Below are positions 43,803-51,898 of a stretch of DNA of 64,000 nt, piece after piece. The stretch lies in contig NZ_LT827010.1 in assembly GCF_900119315.1 (NCBI RefSeq), positions 4,931,001 through 4,995,000 of the forward strand, given 5' to 3'. The notes beneath the pieces are model-generated. The model was given only the letters and a program-made list of their open reading frames with translations, was not told where the DNA came from and searched no databases. Made by a program: the position numbers and the translations under genes. The stretch's first letter is position 1. Each line of letters starts with the position of its first letter. Source of the DNA: Actinoplanes sp. SE50/110. GTDB lineage: Bacteria; Actinomycetota; Actinomycetes; Mycobacteriales; Micromonosporaceae.

Positions 43803-45020
43803 GTGAGCGCACCCACCTACGCGGCCCCGGCGCCCAGCCCGGCCAGTCCCCGCCGCGTACCGGTCCGGGCGGTCCACGCCACTCCCCCACGGGTCGCCGG
43901 GCAGCGCCGCCACCGGCTACGGATCGCCGCGGTCCTCGCCCTGGTCGCCCTGTTCGGCACCGAACTCCTCCTCGGCTGGAGCTCGCTGGCCGGCGCACTG
44001 CACCACCTGCGCCGGCCACACCCCGGCTGGCTCACCCTCGCGGTGCTCGCCGAGGTCGTCTCGATGAACGCGTACGCCCGGATGCAACGCCACCTGCTGC
44101 GCTCCGCCGGCGTCCGGGCCCGGATCGTCGACACCGTCCGGCTCGCCTTCGCCGCGCACTCGCTCAACGAGACCCTGCCGGGCGGCGCCGCCTTCTCCAC
44201 CCGGCTCAACTACCAGCAGATGCGCCGCTTCGGCGCCAGCCCGGCGGTCGCCTCCTGGGTGATCGCGCTCAGCGGCATTTTGTCCTCCTGCGCGCTCGCC
44301 GCGATCACCGCCGGCAGCGCCCTCGCCGCCGGCGGCGACGCCGACTGGCGCCACCTGCTCGGCCTGCTGATGGCCACGGTGCTGCTCATCCTCGGCGCCC
44401 GGCGGTTGGCTCACAAACCCGACATCGTGCGTACGCCGCTGGCCGCCTTCAACCGCCTGCGCCGCCGCCCCACCACCGACGGCCACGACCGTGTCTCCGC
44501 CTTCCTGGGTCAGCTGCGCACCGCGCAGCTGCGCCCCTCGATGGGTTTCGCCGCGTCCCTGCTCGCCGTGCTCAACTGGCTGCTCGACGCGCTCGGCCTG
44601 TGGCTCTGCTTCCGCGCCATCGGCGAGCCCCCGCCGTCGATCACCGCCACCCTGCTCGCCTTCTGCGCCGCCATGGCGGCCGGCGGCGTCACCATCGTCC
44701 CCGGCGGCTTCGGCATCATCGACAGCGCGCTGATCCTCGGCCTGATCACCGGCGGCGTCGCCACCCCCGCCGCGGTGGCCGCCGTCGTCCTCTACCGCAT
44801 CGTCAGCTTCGGCTTCATCATCGGCCTGGGCTGGCTCTCCTGGCTCCGCCTCCGCCGGCTGGCCACCCCCACGGCCGCCGACCGCGCACACCCCGATCGG
44901 ACGGCCGCCGACCGCACGCACCCCGAGCGCTGCGTCCCACCGCGGCGCCGCCGCCCCTCCCGGTGGACCGGCAACCACCCGCGTCGCCCCTCTACGCCCC
45001 GCCCCAGCGGCACCCCCTGA
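43803..45020 (+). CDS. UPF0104 / lysylphosphatidylglycerol synthase TM-like membrane protein
   Basis: 405 aa from GTG 43803, preceded by GAGAGG. A basic Pro/Ala-rich N-terminus leads into about eight membrane segments. Typical features are SLNETLPGGAAFSTRLNYQQMRRFG and the C-terminal GGVTIVPGGFGIIDSALILGL followed by VLYRIVSFGFIIGLGW. Such proteins occur as the flippase half of MprF and as free lipid-linked transporters. The C-terminal 45 residues are a His/Arg/Pro-rich tail with two near-identical TAADRAHPDR/TAADRTHPER units. Substrate unknown. Confidence 0.8.
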   Translation: MSAPTYAAPAPSPASPRRVPVRAVHATPPRVAGQRRHRLRIAAVLALVALFGTELLLGWSSLAGALHHLRRPHPGWLTLAVLAEVVSMNAYARMQRHLLRSAGVRARIVDTVRLAFAAHSLNETLPGGAAFSTRLNYQQMRRFGASPAVASWVIALSGILSSCALAAITAGSALAAGGDADWRHLLGLLMATVLLILGARRLAHKPDIVRTPLAAFNRLRRRPTTDGHDRVSAFLGQLRTAQLRPSMGFAASLLAVLNWLLDALGLWLCFRAIGEPPPSITATLLAFCAAMAAGGVTIVPGGFGIIDSALILGLITGGVATPAAVAAVVLYRIVSFGFIIGLGWLSWLRLRRLATPTAADRAHPDRTAADRTHPERCVPPRRRRPSRWTGNHPRRPSTPRPSGTP

Positions 45021-45029
45021 CCCCGAGCC

Positions 45030-45197
45030 TCACGTCGCGCGCAGCCACCGGGCGTGAACGCCGGCACAGATCCGCCCGTCAACGGTGGCCGGTTCGTCGA
45101 GGAGCACGACCAGCCGGGCGCCGTTCGGCAGCCGATGGATCCGGCCCTGCACGGTTACCGTCGTCAGGCGTCGACGGTCGCAGGCCAGGGGCGGCAA
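45030..45197 (-). CDS. Small hypothetical ORF
   Basis: Up to 55 aa from a TTG at 45197 (or 40 aa from GTG 45152). The reading ends VTVQGRIHRLPNGARLVVLL, then DEPATVDGRICAGVHARWLRAT and a stop at 45030-45032. Composition and codon third positions look coding and the fold could be a small beta sheet. No ribosome-binding site is clear. It could be the 3' end of a truncated gene. The remaining sequence to 45362 shows no gene. Confidence 0.35.
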   Translation of the reverse strand: MPPLACDRRRLTTVTVQGRIHRLPNGARLVVLLDEPATVDGRICAGVHARWLRAT

Positions 45198-45362
45198 CCG
45201 TCATGGTCACACCTCGGCCCGCACGAGGCGGGAGCCCGGTTCAAGGCTCGGCCCCGTACTGTTGACAGGCGCCGGACGAGGAGTCATCGTCCGGCGGCGG
45301 TGCGGGCGGATCGCAGCCGGTGCGGTCCCGGATGGCGACAGTTGCGAACCCGGGAGGAAGTC

Positions 45363-45821
45363 ATGACGACACAGGATGCGGTCGCACCGGTCTACTCCTT
45401 CAGCCCTCGCTTCCATGAGATCGATGGCCAGGGCGTCATGTTCAACATGTGGTACCTGAGTCATGTCGACGAGGCCGTCGATGTGTTCTTCGAGGGCCGG
45501 GGCTTGCCGTACCAGCAATGGCACGGTCTGGGTTTCGACGTGCATGTCGTACACGTCGATATGGACTTCGCCGCGGGAGTCCGACGCCACGAGCGCACCG
45601 AGGTCCTGATCAGTACGTCCCGGATCGGGTCCACAAGCTTTACGCTGGACTTTGCCTTCCGCCGAGAGGGTCGAACCGTTTGCAGCGGCGGCATCGTCTA
45701 TGCCACCGTCTCCACCCAGGGGCACGGCACCGTGAAGTTGCCCGATCCGTTGGTGAAGGCGCTCGGTGCGGAAAGCCCGCTGCGGGCCGCACGCCGGCAT
45801 GCCGGAACGCCGGCCTCTTGA
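45363..45821 (+). CDS. Hotdog-fold acyl-CoA thioesterase (4HBT/YbgC type)
   Basis: 152 aa. PRFHEIDGQGVMFNMWYLSHVDEAVDVFFEGRG is the standard 4-hydroxybenzoyl-CoA thioesterase start with the catalytic Asp in EIDGQGVMFN, followed by VHVDMDFAAGVRRHERTEVLISTSRIGSTSFTLDFAFRREGRTVCSG. It hydrolyses acyl- or aroyl-CoA in the cytoplasm. ATG 45363 has GGGAGG six bases upstream. No pathway genes are adjacent, so the substrate is unknown. Confidence 0.85.
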   Translation: MTTQDAVAPVYSFSPRFHEIDGQGVMFNMWYLSHVDEAVDVFFEGRGLPYQQWHGLGFDVHVVHVDMDFAAGVRRHERTEVLISTSRIGSTSFTLDFAFRREGRTVCSGGIVYATVSTQGHGTVKLPDPLVKALGAESPLRAARRHAGTPAS

Positions 45822-45896
45822 CGCGCACTCTCCTCGGCCGAACCATGTCCTTGACCCCCCTTCAGACCGCTGGCCCCCGAAACTTCGGCACGCAGG

Positions 45897-46376
45897 TCAC
45901 CATCGATGCCGGTCCCGGGAGGGGACCATGTTCGGCCATCGCGGTTGCACCACCAACAGGCCCATCAGGATGTGCATCGGGAGCACCTGCAGGAAGGGGG
46001 CGGAGTCGCCCGGGGACAGCAGAAGGGCCAGCAGCAGAGGGAGTATCAGGAACACCGAGACGGCCGCAATCCGGAACCAGGGCCTCGGCAGACCCGCACC
46101 GGATCGCAGAATCGCCAACGCGCCCACGGCCAGCAGGAGCGCAGCGCTCTGCAACGGTAGCGGCCAGAGAACAGAAGTGAGGACCAGACCGAAGAGGTAG
46201 AGGGCTTTCGATGCGAAGTGAAGCCCGCCACCGACTTCCGGCGCGCTCAAAGCCGTGAGCGTGGCGACGTCGAGCATGAAATAGAGCAACAGGTGCAGGG
46301 ACAGCCAGACGCACGATGACGCGTCCGCGATCGAGCGCCGAGGTGAGCTCCAACAAGCTCCGACAGGGGATGCCAT
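45897..46376 (-). CDS. Hypothetical membrane protein
   Basis: 159 aa from ATG 46376 (or 168 aa from GTG 46403). Four hydrophobic segments: CVWLSLHLLLYFMLDVATL, ASKALYLFGLVLTSVLWPLP with LQSAALLLAVGALAIL, FRIAAVSVFLILPLLLALLL, and LQVLPMHILMGLLVV. Charged residues are scarce. No family recognised. Codon use is less GC-extreme than its neighbours, which may signal acquisition. Confidence 0.6.
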   Translation of the reverse strand: MASPVGACWSSPRRSIADASSCVWLSLHLLLYFMLDVATLTALSAPEVGGGLHFASKALYLFGLVLTSVLWPLPLQSAALLLAVGALAILRSGAGLPRPWFRIAAVSVFLILPLLLALLLSPGDSAPFLQVLPMHILMGLLVVQPRWPNMVPSRDRHRW

Positions 46377-46515
46377 GCCCGTGAGCCTAGAGAGCGCGGG
46401 CACGCCTGATCATCCCGAAACCAGTGATGTGGATGACGAACCCGCGCGCGTCGCTCGGGTGACGCGCGACAGGTGGTCCAGCAGAGGATGGCGATCCGCG
46501 GTCGTGGCGGTCGGG

Positions 46516-47154
46516 CTACCCGCCGGGACGGTTCGTCAGTCGCTTCAGCCAACGCAGCGTGGCTTCGTCGGTCCGGACCAGGCCGACATCAGGATGGCGA
46601 GGTAGCTGCGGTCCTTTCCCGACCAGGGCCAGCGCCGTCGTCGCAGCCGCTGCCCGGGACTGGTCGTCGCCGAGTCGGTCGGCGAGTCGTGCACGTGCGA
46701 CGTTCCAGCGGAAGATGGCGTCGTCGAACGCCAGGCCACGGTCCGCGCACGCGATCAGCAGCCTGTCCGCTTCCGCCAAGTGGTGCGCGTCGCCGTGTTC
46801 GGTGAGTAGCTCGGCAAGCGAAAGTTCCGCCAGACGGCTCGTGCCGTTCAGGGTCGGCCAACGGTCGAGCAGTGTCCGGTAGTGCTGTTCGGCCACGGCA
46901 GCGTTACCTTGCGCACGTTCCAGGTCGCCGAGCAGCTCGGTGGCTGACGCCGCCGAGGAGCCGTCGGGGTCGACCTTCACGACGCGGCGATAGAGGTCCC
47001 GCGCTCCGTCGACGATGCCGGCCTCGGCCAGGCTGACGGCTTTGATCCGAAGGTATTGGCCGCGGCTCGACGGACGCGCCCTCGCGAGACGCCGTTCGAA
47101 TTCGGCTTGGGCCGACTCGTGCCACTCCGTCGTCCGGTACCAGTCGGTCGGCAT
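46516..47154 (-). CDS. Tetratricopeptide-repeat-like hypothetical protein
   Basis: 212 aa. It begins MPTDWYRTTEWHESAQAEFE, a start shared by a widespread family of TPR-like proteins of unknown function. Helical pairs follow: RGQYLRIKAVSLAEAGIVDGARDLYRRVV and AVAEQHYRTLLDRWPTL. The C-terminal third continues helical to LRWLKRLTNRPGG. Soluble, no catalytic motif. ATG 47154 has GAGGAG five bases upstream. Probably a protein-interaction scaffold. Confidence 0.7.
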   Translation of the reverse strand: MPTDWYRTTEWHESAQAEFERRLARARPSSRGQYLRIKAVSLAEAGIVDGARDLYRRVVKVDPDGSSAASATELLGDLERAQGNAAVAEQHYRTLLDRWPTLNGTSRLAELSLAELLTEHGDAHHLAEADRLLIACADRGLAFDDAIFRWNVARARLADRLGDDQSRAAAATTALALVGKGPQLPRHPDVGLVRTDEATLRWLKRLTNRPGG

Positions 47155-47371
47155 GTCGCTCCTCTCGCCGTGGCCGTGTCGACCCTACGGGCGCCGGCGC
47201 GGCTGGCGGGCGCGATTCGGCGGCACGACCGCGGTGACCGGTTCAGTTTCCCGCAGCACACGTCCATCTTCGCGGGCCGCCGGCTTCGCCCTGACCGACG
47301 TGACGCAGGAGGTGGCGGCGCGGATCGGCGCCCTGGTGGAAAGGCGGTGCGGGGGCGGGTAGCGGCTTGAT

Positions 47372-47393
47372 CGCTCCACCGATCGGTGGAGCG
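47372..47393. promoter_or_regulatory. 22-bp perfect palindrome upstream of the sensor kinase
   Basis: GCTCCACCGATCGGTGGAGC at 47373-47392 is perfectly self-complementary, and the flanking C/G extend it by one base each side. It lies about 90 bp before the kinase gene. Either an operator or the terminator of something upstream. The rest of 47155-47482 shows no convincing gene, only a short plus-strand tail reading FALTDVTQEVAARIGALVERR before a stop at about 47360. Confidence 0.45.
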
Positions 47394-47482
47394 CGGTCAG
47401 CCGCCGGGTCGGGAGGATGAGGGAGCCCGGGACGCGCGGCGGCTTGCGAGACTGTGTCGAGTGCCGACCGTGGGGAGTGAGC

Positions 47483-47821
47483 GTGGAGCCGCAGGATTCG
47501 CCACCCTGGGAGCGGCGGTTCGAGCCGCTGGTCACCGTGGTGCCCTACGGGCTGCTGGCGGTGCTGGCCGCGATGACCGTGGCGCTGGGTCGGGACGTCC
47601 GGGTCGATCTCCTGCTCGGCGCGGGGGCCGCGGTCTGGACTCTGGTGCTGTTCACCCTGCGGCCCGGCTGGCGGCGGCGTCCGGTGATCATGGGGGTGTT
47701 CCTCGCCGGGCTGATCCTCTTCGGCCTGGTCATGGTGGCCCGCTACCCGTGGTGGGGGTTCTACACCCCGGCGCTGTACTTCTACGCCTTCCGGATCATC
47801 GGCTGGCCGCAGGAGCTGTAG
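47483..47821 (+). CDS. N-terminal membrane half of a NarL-type sensor kinase, cut by an amber codon
   Basis: 112 aa from GTG 47483 (GGGGAG just upstream) to TAG 47819-47821. Four hydrophobic segments (LVTVVPYGLLAVLAAMTVAL through FYTPALYFYAFRIIGWPQEL). The next codons in the same frame (TTC GTG GCC) continue directly into the kinase half at 47825, so one nonsense codon separates a single gene. The original gene would be about 401 codons. Without the second half this piece has no enzymatic function. Confidence 0.65.
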   Translation: MEPQDSPPWERRFEPLVTVVPYGLLAVLAAMTVALGRDVRVDLLLGAGAAVWTLVLFTLRPGWRRRPVIMGVFLAGLILFGLVMVARYPWWGFYTPALYFYAFRIIGWPQEL

Positions 47822-47824
47822 TTC

Positions 47825-48688
47825 GTGGCCGGCGCCGCGACGGTGGCCGGGACGGCGCAGGCCACCGGCGTTGAGTACGGCACCGTGACCGGCTGGCTGA
47901 CCTGGCTCGCCGTCGTGGCCGCCAACATCGTGCCGATGATCCTGGTGTCCTGGATCGGGGAGATCAGCGCGCAACACCACCGGGCCCGGGAGGCCGCGGT
48001 GGCCGAGATCGCCGCCCTGCAGGACCGGCTCGTCGAGCAGGCCCGGGCGGCCGGGGTGCTCGACGAGCGGGCCCGGATGGCGCGGGAGATCCATGACACC
48101 CTCGCCCAGGGGCTCACCGGGATCATCACCCAGCTGCAGGCGGCCGAGCACGCCGCGCAGGATCCGGCGGCGTGGCGACGGCATCACGCGGCGGCGACCG
48201 CGCTGGCCCGGGAGAGTCTGGCCGAGGCCCGGCGGTCGGTGCACGAGCTGCGGCCGGAGCCGCTGGAGACCGGGCGGCTGGTCGACGCGGTGACCGAGGT
48301 GGCGGCCCGCTGGTCGGCGCGGCAGGGCATCCCGGCACGGGTGACCGTGACCGGGCAGGCGATGGTGCTGCGGCCCGAGGCGGAGGTGGCGCTGCTGCGC
48401 ACCGCGCAGGAGGCGCTGGCCAACGTGGCCAGACACGCGGGCGGGGCGACCCGGGTGGGTCTCACCCTGTCGTACATGGATCGCGAAGTGGCTCTCGATG
48501 TCCGCGATGACGGGCCCGGTTTCGACCGGGACCAGGCGCCGGACCATCGGGGCGGGGGTTTCGGACTGGTCGCCATGCGACAACGGATCGAGGCCCTGTC
48601 CGGCACACTGCAGATCGAGTCCGCCCCCGGCGCCGGCGTCGGGATCGCCGCCTGCCTGCCCCTGACGACCGCGGAGGTCCACCCGTGA
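47825..48688 (+). CDS. NarL-type sensor histidine kinase core (same frame as upstream half)
   Basis: 287 aa if started at GTG 47825. Two more membrane segments precede the HisKA_3 dimerization domain (ERARMAREIHDTLAQGLTGIITQL, phospho-acceptor His90) and the HATPase domain (LLRTAQEALANVARHAGGATRVGL; DDGPGF; GGGFGLVAMRQRIEAL). AGGAG at 47811-47815 lies nine bases before the GTG, so re-initiation after the amber codon is possible. The end overlaps the response-regulator start as GTGA. It phosphorylates that regulator if functional. Confidence 0.75.
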   Translation: MAGAATVAGTAQATGVEYGTVTGWLTWLAVVAANIVPMILVSWIGEISAQHHRAREAAVAEIAALQDRLVEQARAAGVLDERARMAREIHDTLAQGLTGIITQLQAAEHAAQDPAAWRRHHAAATALARESLAEARRSVHELRPEPLETGRLVDAVTEVAARWSARQGIPARVTVTGQAMVLRPEAEVALLRTAQEALANVARHAGGATRVGLTLSYMDREVALDVRDDGPGFDRDQAPDHRGGGFGLVAMRQRIEALSGTLQIESAPGAGVGIAACLPLTTAEVHP

Positions 48689-49329
48689 GTGACCCGATCA
48701 AGCTGCTGGTCGTCGACGACCACCCGGTCGTCCGGGACGGGCTGACCGCCATGTTCGACCGCGACCCGGAGTTCGCCGTGGTCGGTGAGGCGGCCGACGG
48801 CGCGGAGGCGGTCCGGATCGCCGAGGCGGTCGGGCCGGACGTGATCCTGATGGATCTGCGGATGGCCGGGATGGACGGGGTCACCGCGATCACCGAGCTG
48901 TCCCGGCGCGGGGTGCCGGCCCGCGTGCTGGTGCTGACCACCTACGACACCGACGCGCACGTGCTGCCGGCGATCGAGGCGGGCGCGACCGGATATCTGC
49001 TGAAGGACGCGCCCCGCGAGGAGCTGCTGCGGGCGGTGCGGGCGGCGGCCCGGGGTGAGGTGGCGCTCTCCGCGTCGGTGGCGGCGCGGCTGATGAGCCG
49101 GGTGCGGACGCCGGCGCCGACGACCGGGCCGCTCAGCCCGCGCGAGCTGGAGGTGCTGCGGCTGATAGCGGACGGCAACACCAACCGGGAGGCGGCGGCA
49201 CGGCTGTTCATCACCGAGGCGACGGTGAAGACGCACCTGCTCAACATCTACGCCAAGCTCAACGTGAAGGACCGGGCGGCGGCGGTGGCGGCCGGCTACA
49301 ACCGGGGGTTGCTGAGCGCGCCGGCCTGA
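48685..49329 (+). CDS. NarL/LuxR-family response regulator
   Basis: 214 aa. The receiver domain has the acidic pocket Asp11-Asp12, phospho-acceptor Asp57 (DVILMDLRM), and the T/K pair in LVLTTYDTD and GYLLKDAP. The LuxR output domain is LSPRELEVLRLIADGNTNREAAARLFITEATVKTHLLNIYAKLNVKDRAAAVAAGYNRGLL. The start is GTG 48685, overlapping the kinase stop. It should bind DNA as a phosphorylated dimer. It remains intact although its kinase gene carries an amber codon. Confidence 0.92.
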   Translation: MSDPIKLLVVDDHPVVRDGLTAMFDRDPEFAVVGEAADGAEAVRIAEAVGPDVILMDLRMAGMDGVTAITELSRRGVPARVLVLTTYDTDAHVLPAIEAGATGYLLKDAPREELLRAVRAAARGEVALSASVAARLMSRVRTPAPTTGPLSPRELEVLRLIADGNTNREAAARLFITEATVKTHLLNIYAKLNVKDRAAAVAAGYNRGLLSAPA

Positions 49330-49362
49330 CGCCGCAGGTCAGCGACAAGCGCGAGCTCGCGG

Positions 49363-49838
49363 TCAGCCCACCGGGGCACCCAGATTTCGCTCCCCAAGAG
49401 CCTTGCGGAGTACGCCGACGGCAGCGGCCGCCGCGGCCAGAGCCGCCGGGTGAGCACCAGGCCGAGCAGTTGCGCGGCCTCGGCCTCGAAGGTCCGCTCC
49501 GCCGCGGTGAGCGCCCCGGCGCCGGCCTCGGTCAGCTCCGGCAACGACGAGCGACGGTCCGCCGGGTTGGGCAGACGCCGGATCCAGCCGCGCGCCTCCA
49601 ACCGGTCGACCCCCTTGCTGGTCGCGCCGACCCCGATGGCGAACCAGCCGGCCAGGTCGGCCACCCGGGACCGGGGGTGTTCGCGCAGGTAGCGCAGCAA
49701 CTCGAACTGCCCCAATGAGACCCCGTCGGCGGCGCGCCGCCGGTCGCCGGGGTGCCGCACGTTTTCCAGGCCTTCGCCGGGCACCTGCCGGAAGCGGACG
49801 TGGCGCTCGACCGGGCCGCCCTGTTCCTCACCCAGCAC
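49363..49838 (-). pseudogene. MarR-family regulator, frameshifted at the 3' end and truncated at the 5' end
   Basis: A clear MarR winged helix is present: GVSLGQFELLRYLREHPRSRVADLAGWFAIG, GATSKGVDRLEARGWIRRL and PNPADRRSSLPELTEAGAGALTAAERTFEAEAAQLLG. Just after it (about 49458) the frame becomes unlike the family. The alternative frame continues AHPAALAAAAAAVGVLRKALGERNLGAPVG to a stop at 49363-49365, a normal MarR tail. The first 30 codons also look unrelated. In the present frame translation would run on to 49296 and overlap the response regulator. A sequencing slip could explain the 3' shift. Confidence 0.6.
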
Positions 49839-49852
49839 CTATCCTGACGGGC

Positions 49853-50722
49853 GTGGATCCATCGAGTCCCGCCCGGCTGGCGGTCGTCTCCGGCGGCGGC
49901 ACCGGCATCGGCCGGGCCGTCGCCCGACGCCTCGCCGCGCAGGGCGACCGGGTGGTGATCATCGGGCGGCGCGCCGAGGTGCTGCACCGGACCGCCGCCG
50001 CCATCAACGCCGAGGTGCGGCGCCCGGCCGCCACCGAAGACAGCGGAACGCTGCGGCTTCCGGCCGCCGCAGAGAACGGCGGCGCGGTACGGCGCCCGGC
50101 CGCCGCGGGAGACAGCGGCGCCGTGCTGCCGATCAGCGCCGACCTGACCGATCCCGATCAGGTCGAGCGCGTCGCGGGCGAGATCGGCCGGCTGGGCCCG
50201 GTCGACGTCCTGGTCAACAACGCCGGCGCGATCATCACCCCGCCGGCCGGCGACGGCCTCGGCGCGCTGGCCGCCGCCTGGCGCCACGACCTGGACGTCA
50301 ACCTGATCACCGCGGTTCTGCTCACCTCCGCGCTGCTGGAGCGGCTGGCCCGGCCCGGCGGCCGGCTCATCATGATCAGCTCGGCCGCCGCCCAGCGCGG
50401 CGGTTCCGGCCCGCACTCCGCCGGGTCGTACGCCGCCGCCAAGGCCGCCCTGCACGGGTGGGCGCTCGGCCTGGCCCGGCAGCTCGGTCCGGACGGCATC
50501 ACGGTCAACGTGCTGGCACCCGGCTACATCGAGGACACCGGCATCTTCCACGGCCGGGACACCCCCGACTTCGTCACCGCCAAGATCGCCGACACCCTGG
50601 TCGGCCGCCCGGGCACCCCGGCCGACGTCGCCGCGGCGATCGGCTATCTGGCCTCCGCCGAGGCCGGCTACCTGACCGGCCAGATCATCGGCCTCAACGG
50701 CGGCGCTGTCCTGGGTCGCTGA
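49853..50722 (+). CDS. Short-chain dehydrogenase/reductase with an in-frame minisatellite insert
   Basis: 289 aa. Rossmann motif GGGTGIG, NNAG, the catalytic Ser-Tyr-Lys (MISSAAAQRGG; SYAAAKAAL) and LAPGYIEDTG identify a classical SDR. Residues about 56-92 consist of three 12-residue units (VRRPAATEDSGT type) encoded by 36-bp DNA repeats, an insert not usual in SDRs at this site. GTG 49853 has no ribosome-binding site, and TATCCT (49840-49845) ends 7 bases upstream, so a leaderless transcript is possible. Substrate unknown. Confidence 0.87.
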   Translation: MDPSSPARLAVVSGGGTGIGRAVARRLAAQGDRVVIIGRRAEVLHRTAAAINAEVRRPAATEDSGTLRLPAAAENGGAVRRPAAAGDSGAVLPISADLTDPDQVERVAGEIGRLGPVDVLVNNAGAIITPPAGDGLGALAAAWRHDLDVNLITAVLLTSALLERLARPGGRLIMISSAAAQRGGSGPHSAGSYAAAKAALHGWALGLARQLGPDGITVNVLAPGYIEDTGIFHGRDTPDFVTAKIADTLVGRPGTPADVAAAIGYLASAEAGYLTGQIIGLNGGAVLGR

Positions 50723-50865
50723 ACGGGGGGGCGCCGTCGTGCTGGATGACGTCGACCGCGGTCCGGTGCACGCGCCGCATCGGGACGGCCGGGTGGCGTT
50801 GCGCCGGGTCGGCGCGGTGCCGGGCGTGTTGCCGCAGACGGTCGCCCGGCGCTATTCAGCGGCTG

Positions 50866-50978
50866 CGCGCCGGGTCGCGCTGCGGGTCGTCGCTCTGCCC
50901 CGGCTGGAGGCTCGCCGCCGGGTCGCGCTGCGGGTCATCGCTCTGCCCCGGCTGGAGGCTCGCCGCCGGGCCGCGATG
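50866..50978. repeat. 48-bp tandem repeat, two copies plus partial
   Basis: CGGGTCGCG motifs recur at 50871 and 50919, and a variant (CGGGCCGCG) at 50967, each 48 bp apart; units share CTCTGCCCCGGCTGGAGGCT. It lies just before the MFS remnant. No gene covers it convincingly. Confidence 0.75.
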
Positions 50979-50985
50979 ATGGATT

Positions 50986-51330
50986 GTGGCGTGCGCCGTG
51001 GCCCCCTGGGCCGGCCTGCTGATCGCCGCCCGCGTGGCGCAGGGCGCGACCGCCGCCCTCGGCGCCGGGCCGGGCGGTTTCGCGGTGCCGTTCTTCACGA
51101 CCGCGCTGCACCGGGTCGGCCCGGCCGAGACGGGTTCGGCGACCGGCCTGCTCCACACGGTCCAGCAGCTGGGCGCCACCCTGGGCACCGCTGTGCTCGG
51201 CACGATCTACCTGCGACAGTCAACTGCCGGCTACGGCGTACGCGACGCCTTCTGCGCCGCGGCCGCCCTGCTCATTCTGACCGGCATCGCCACCCGCCGG
51301 ATGCTCCCGTCGGAGTCGTCGCGGCCGTGC
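50986..51330 (+). pseudogene. Internally deleted MFS (DHA2-type) transporter remnant
   Basis: The frame reads CAVAPWAGLLIAARVAQGATAALGAG, like transmembrane helix 4 of a 14-helix drug exporter. It then jumps to FAVPFFTTALHRVGPAETGSATGLLHTVQQLGATLGTAVLGT and AAALLILTGIA, which correspond to the last helices of the same family. The intervening 250 or so residues are absent, and the 5' end merges into a repeat. Not functional. Confidence 0.6.
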
Positions 51331-51421
51331 GGACCGGTCCGCCGCGGTCGTCGCCGAGCGGAAAAGTGTCGGGGGTGGTTGGTAGGTTCGCGCCCTACCC
51401 GGCAATCGGAGGAGGCTTCAC

Positions 51422-51898
51422 ATGGGTGTCGTGGCACTGCGGCCGCTCGCGGACGCCGACCTGGACGCGCTGTTCACGATGATGCGCGACCCGGAGGCGG
51501 TGCGGATGGCCGCCTTCACGGCGAAGGATCCGGACGACCGGGCCGCGTTCGACGCGCACATGGCGAGAATCCGCACCGCCCCGGGCGTCACCCTGCGCGC
51601 GGTCACCCTCGACGGCCGCCTGGTCGGCAGCATCTCCAGCTTCCCGATGGAGGGCGACACCGAGATCACCTACTGGATCGACCGTGCGGTCTGGGGGCAG
51701 GGCGTCGCCGGCCGTGCGCTCGCCCAGCTCCTCGACCTGGTCCCCACCCGCCCGCTGCACGCCAGCGTGGCCGGCGACAACGCCGCCTCCCTCCGGGTCC
51801 TGCAACGCGCCGGCTTCCACATCGTCGGCAGCGCGAGGGGCTACGCGAACGCGCGCGGCGCCGAGATCGAGGAGACCCTGCTGCGACTCGATCGGTAA
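51422..51898 (+). CDS. GNAT-family N-acetyltransferase
   Basis: 158 aa. A RimJ/RimL-like acetyltransferase fold: VALRPLADADLDALFTMMRDPEAVRMAAF, EITYWIDRAVWGQGVAGRALAQLL (acetyl-CoA loop, with WGQGVAG in place of the usual R/Q-x-x-G-x-G/A), SVAGDNAASLRVLQRAGFHIVGSARGY. It transfers acetyl from acetyl-CoA to an unknown amine or protein N-terminus. ATG 51422 follows GGAGG by six bases. Confidence 0.87.
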   Translation: MGVVALRPLADADLDALFTMMRDPEAVRMAAFTAKDPDDRAAFDAHMARIRTAPGVTLRAVTLDGRLVGSISSFPMEGDTEITYWIDRAVWGQGVAGRALAQLLDLVPTRPLHASVAGDNAASLRVLQRAGFHIVGSARGYANARGAEIEETLLRLDR

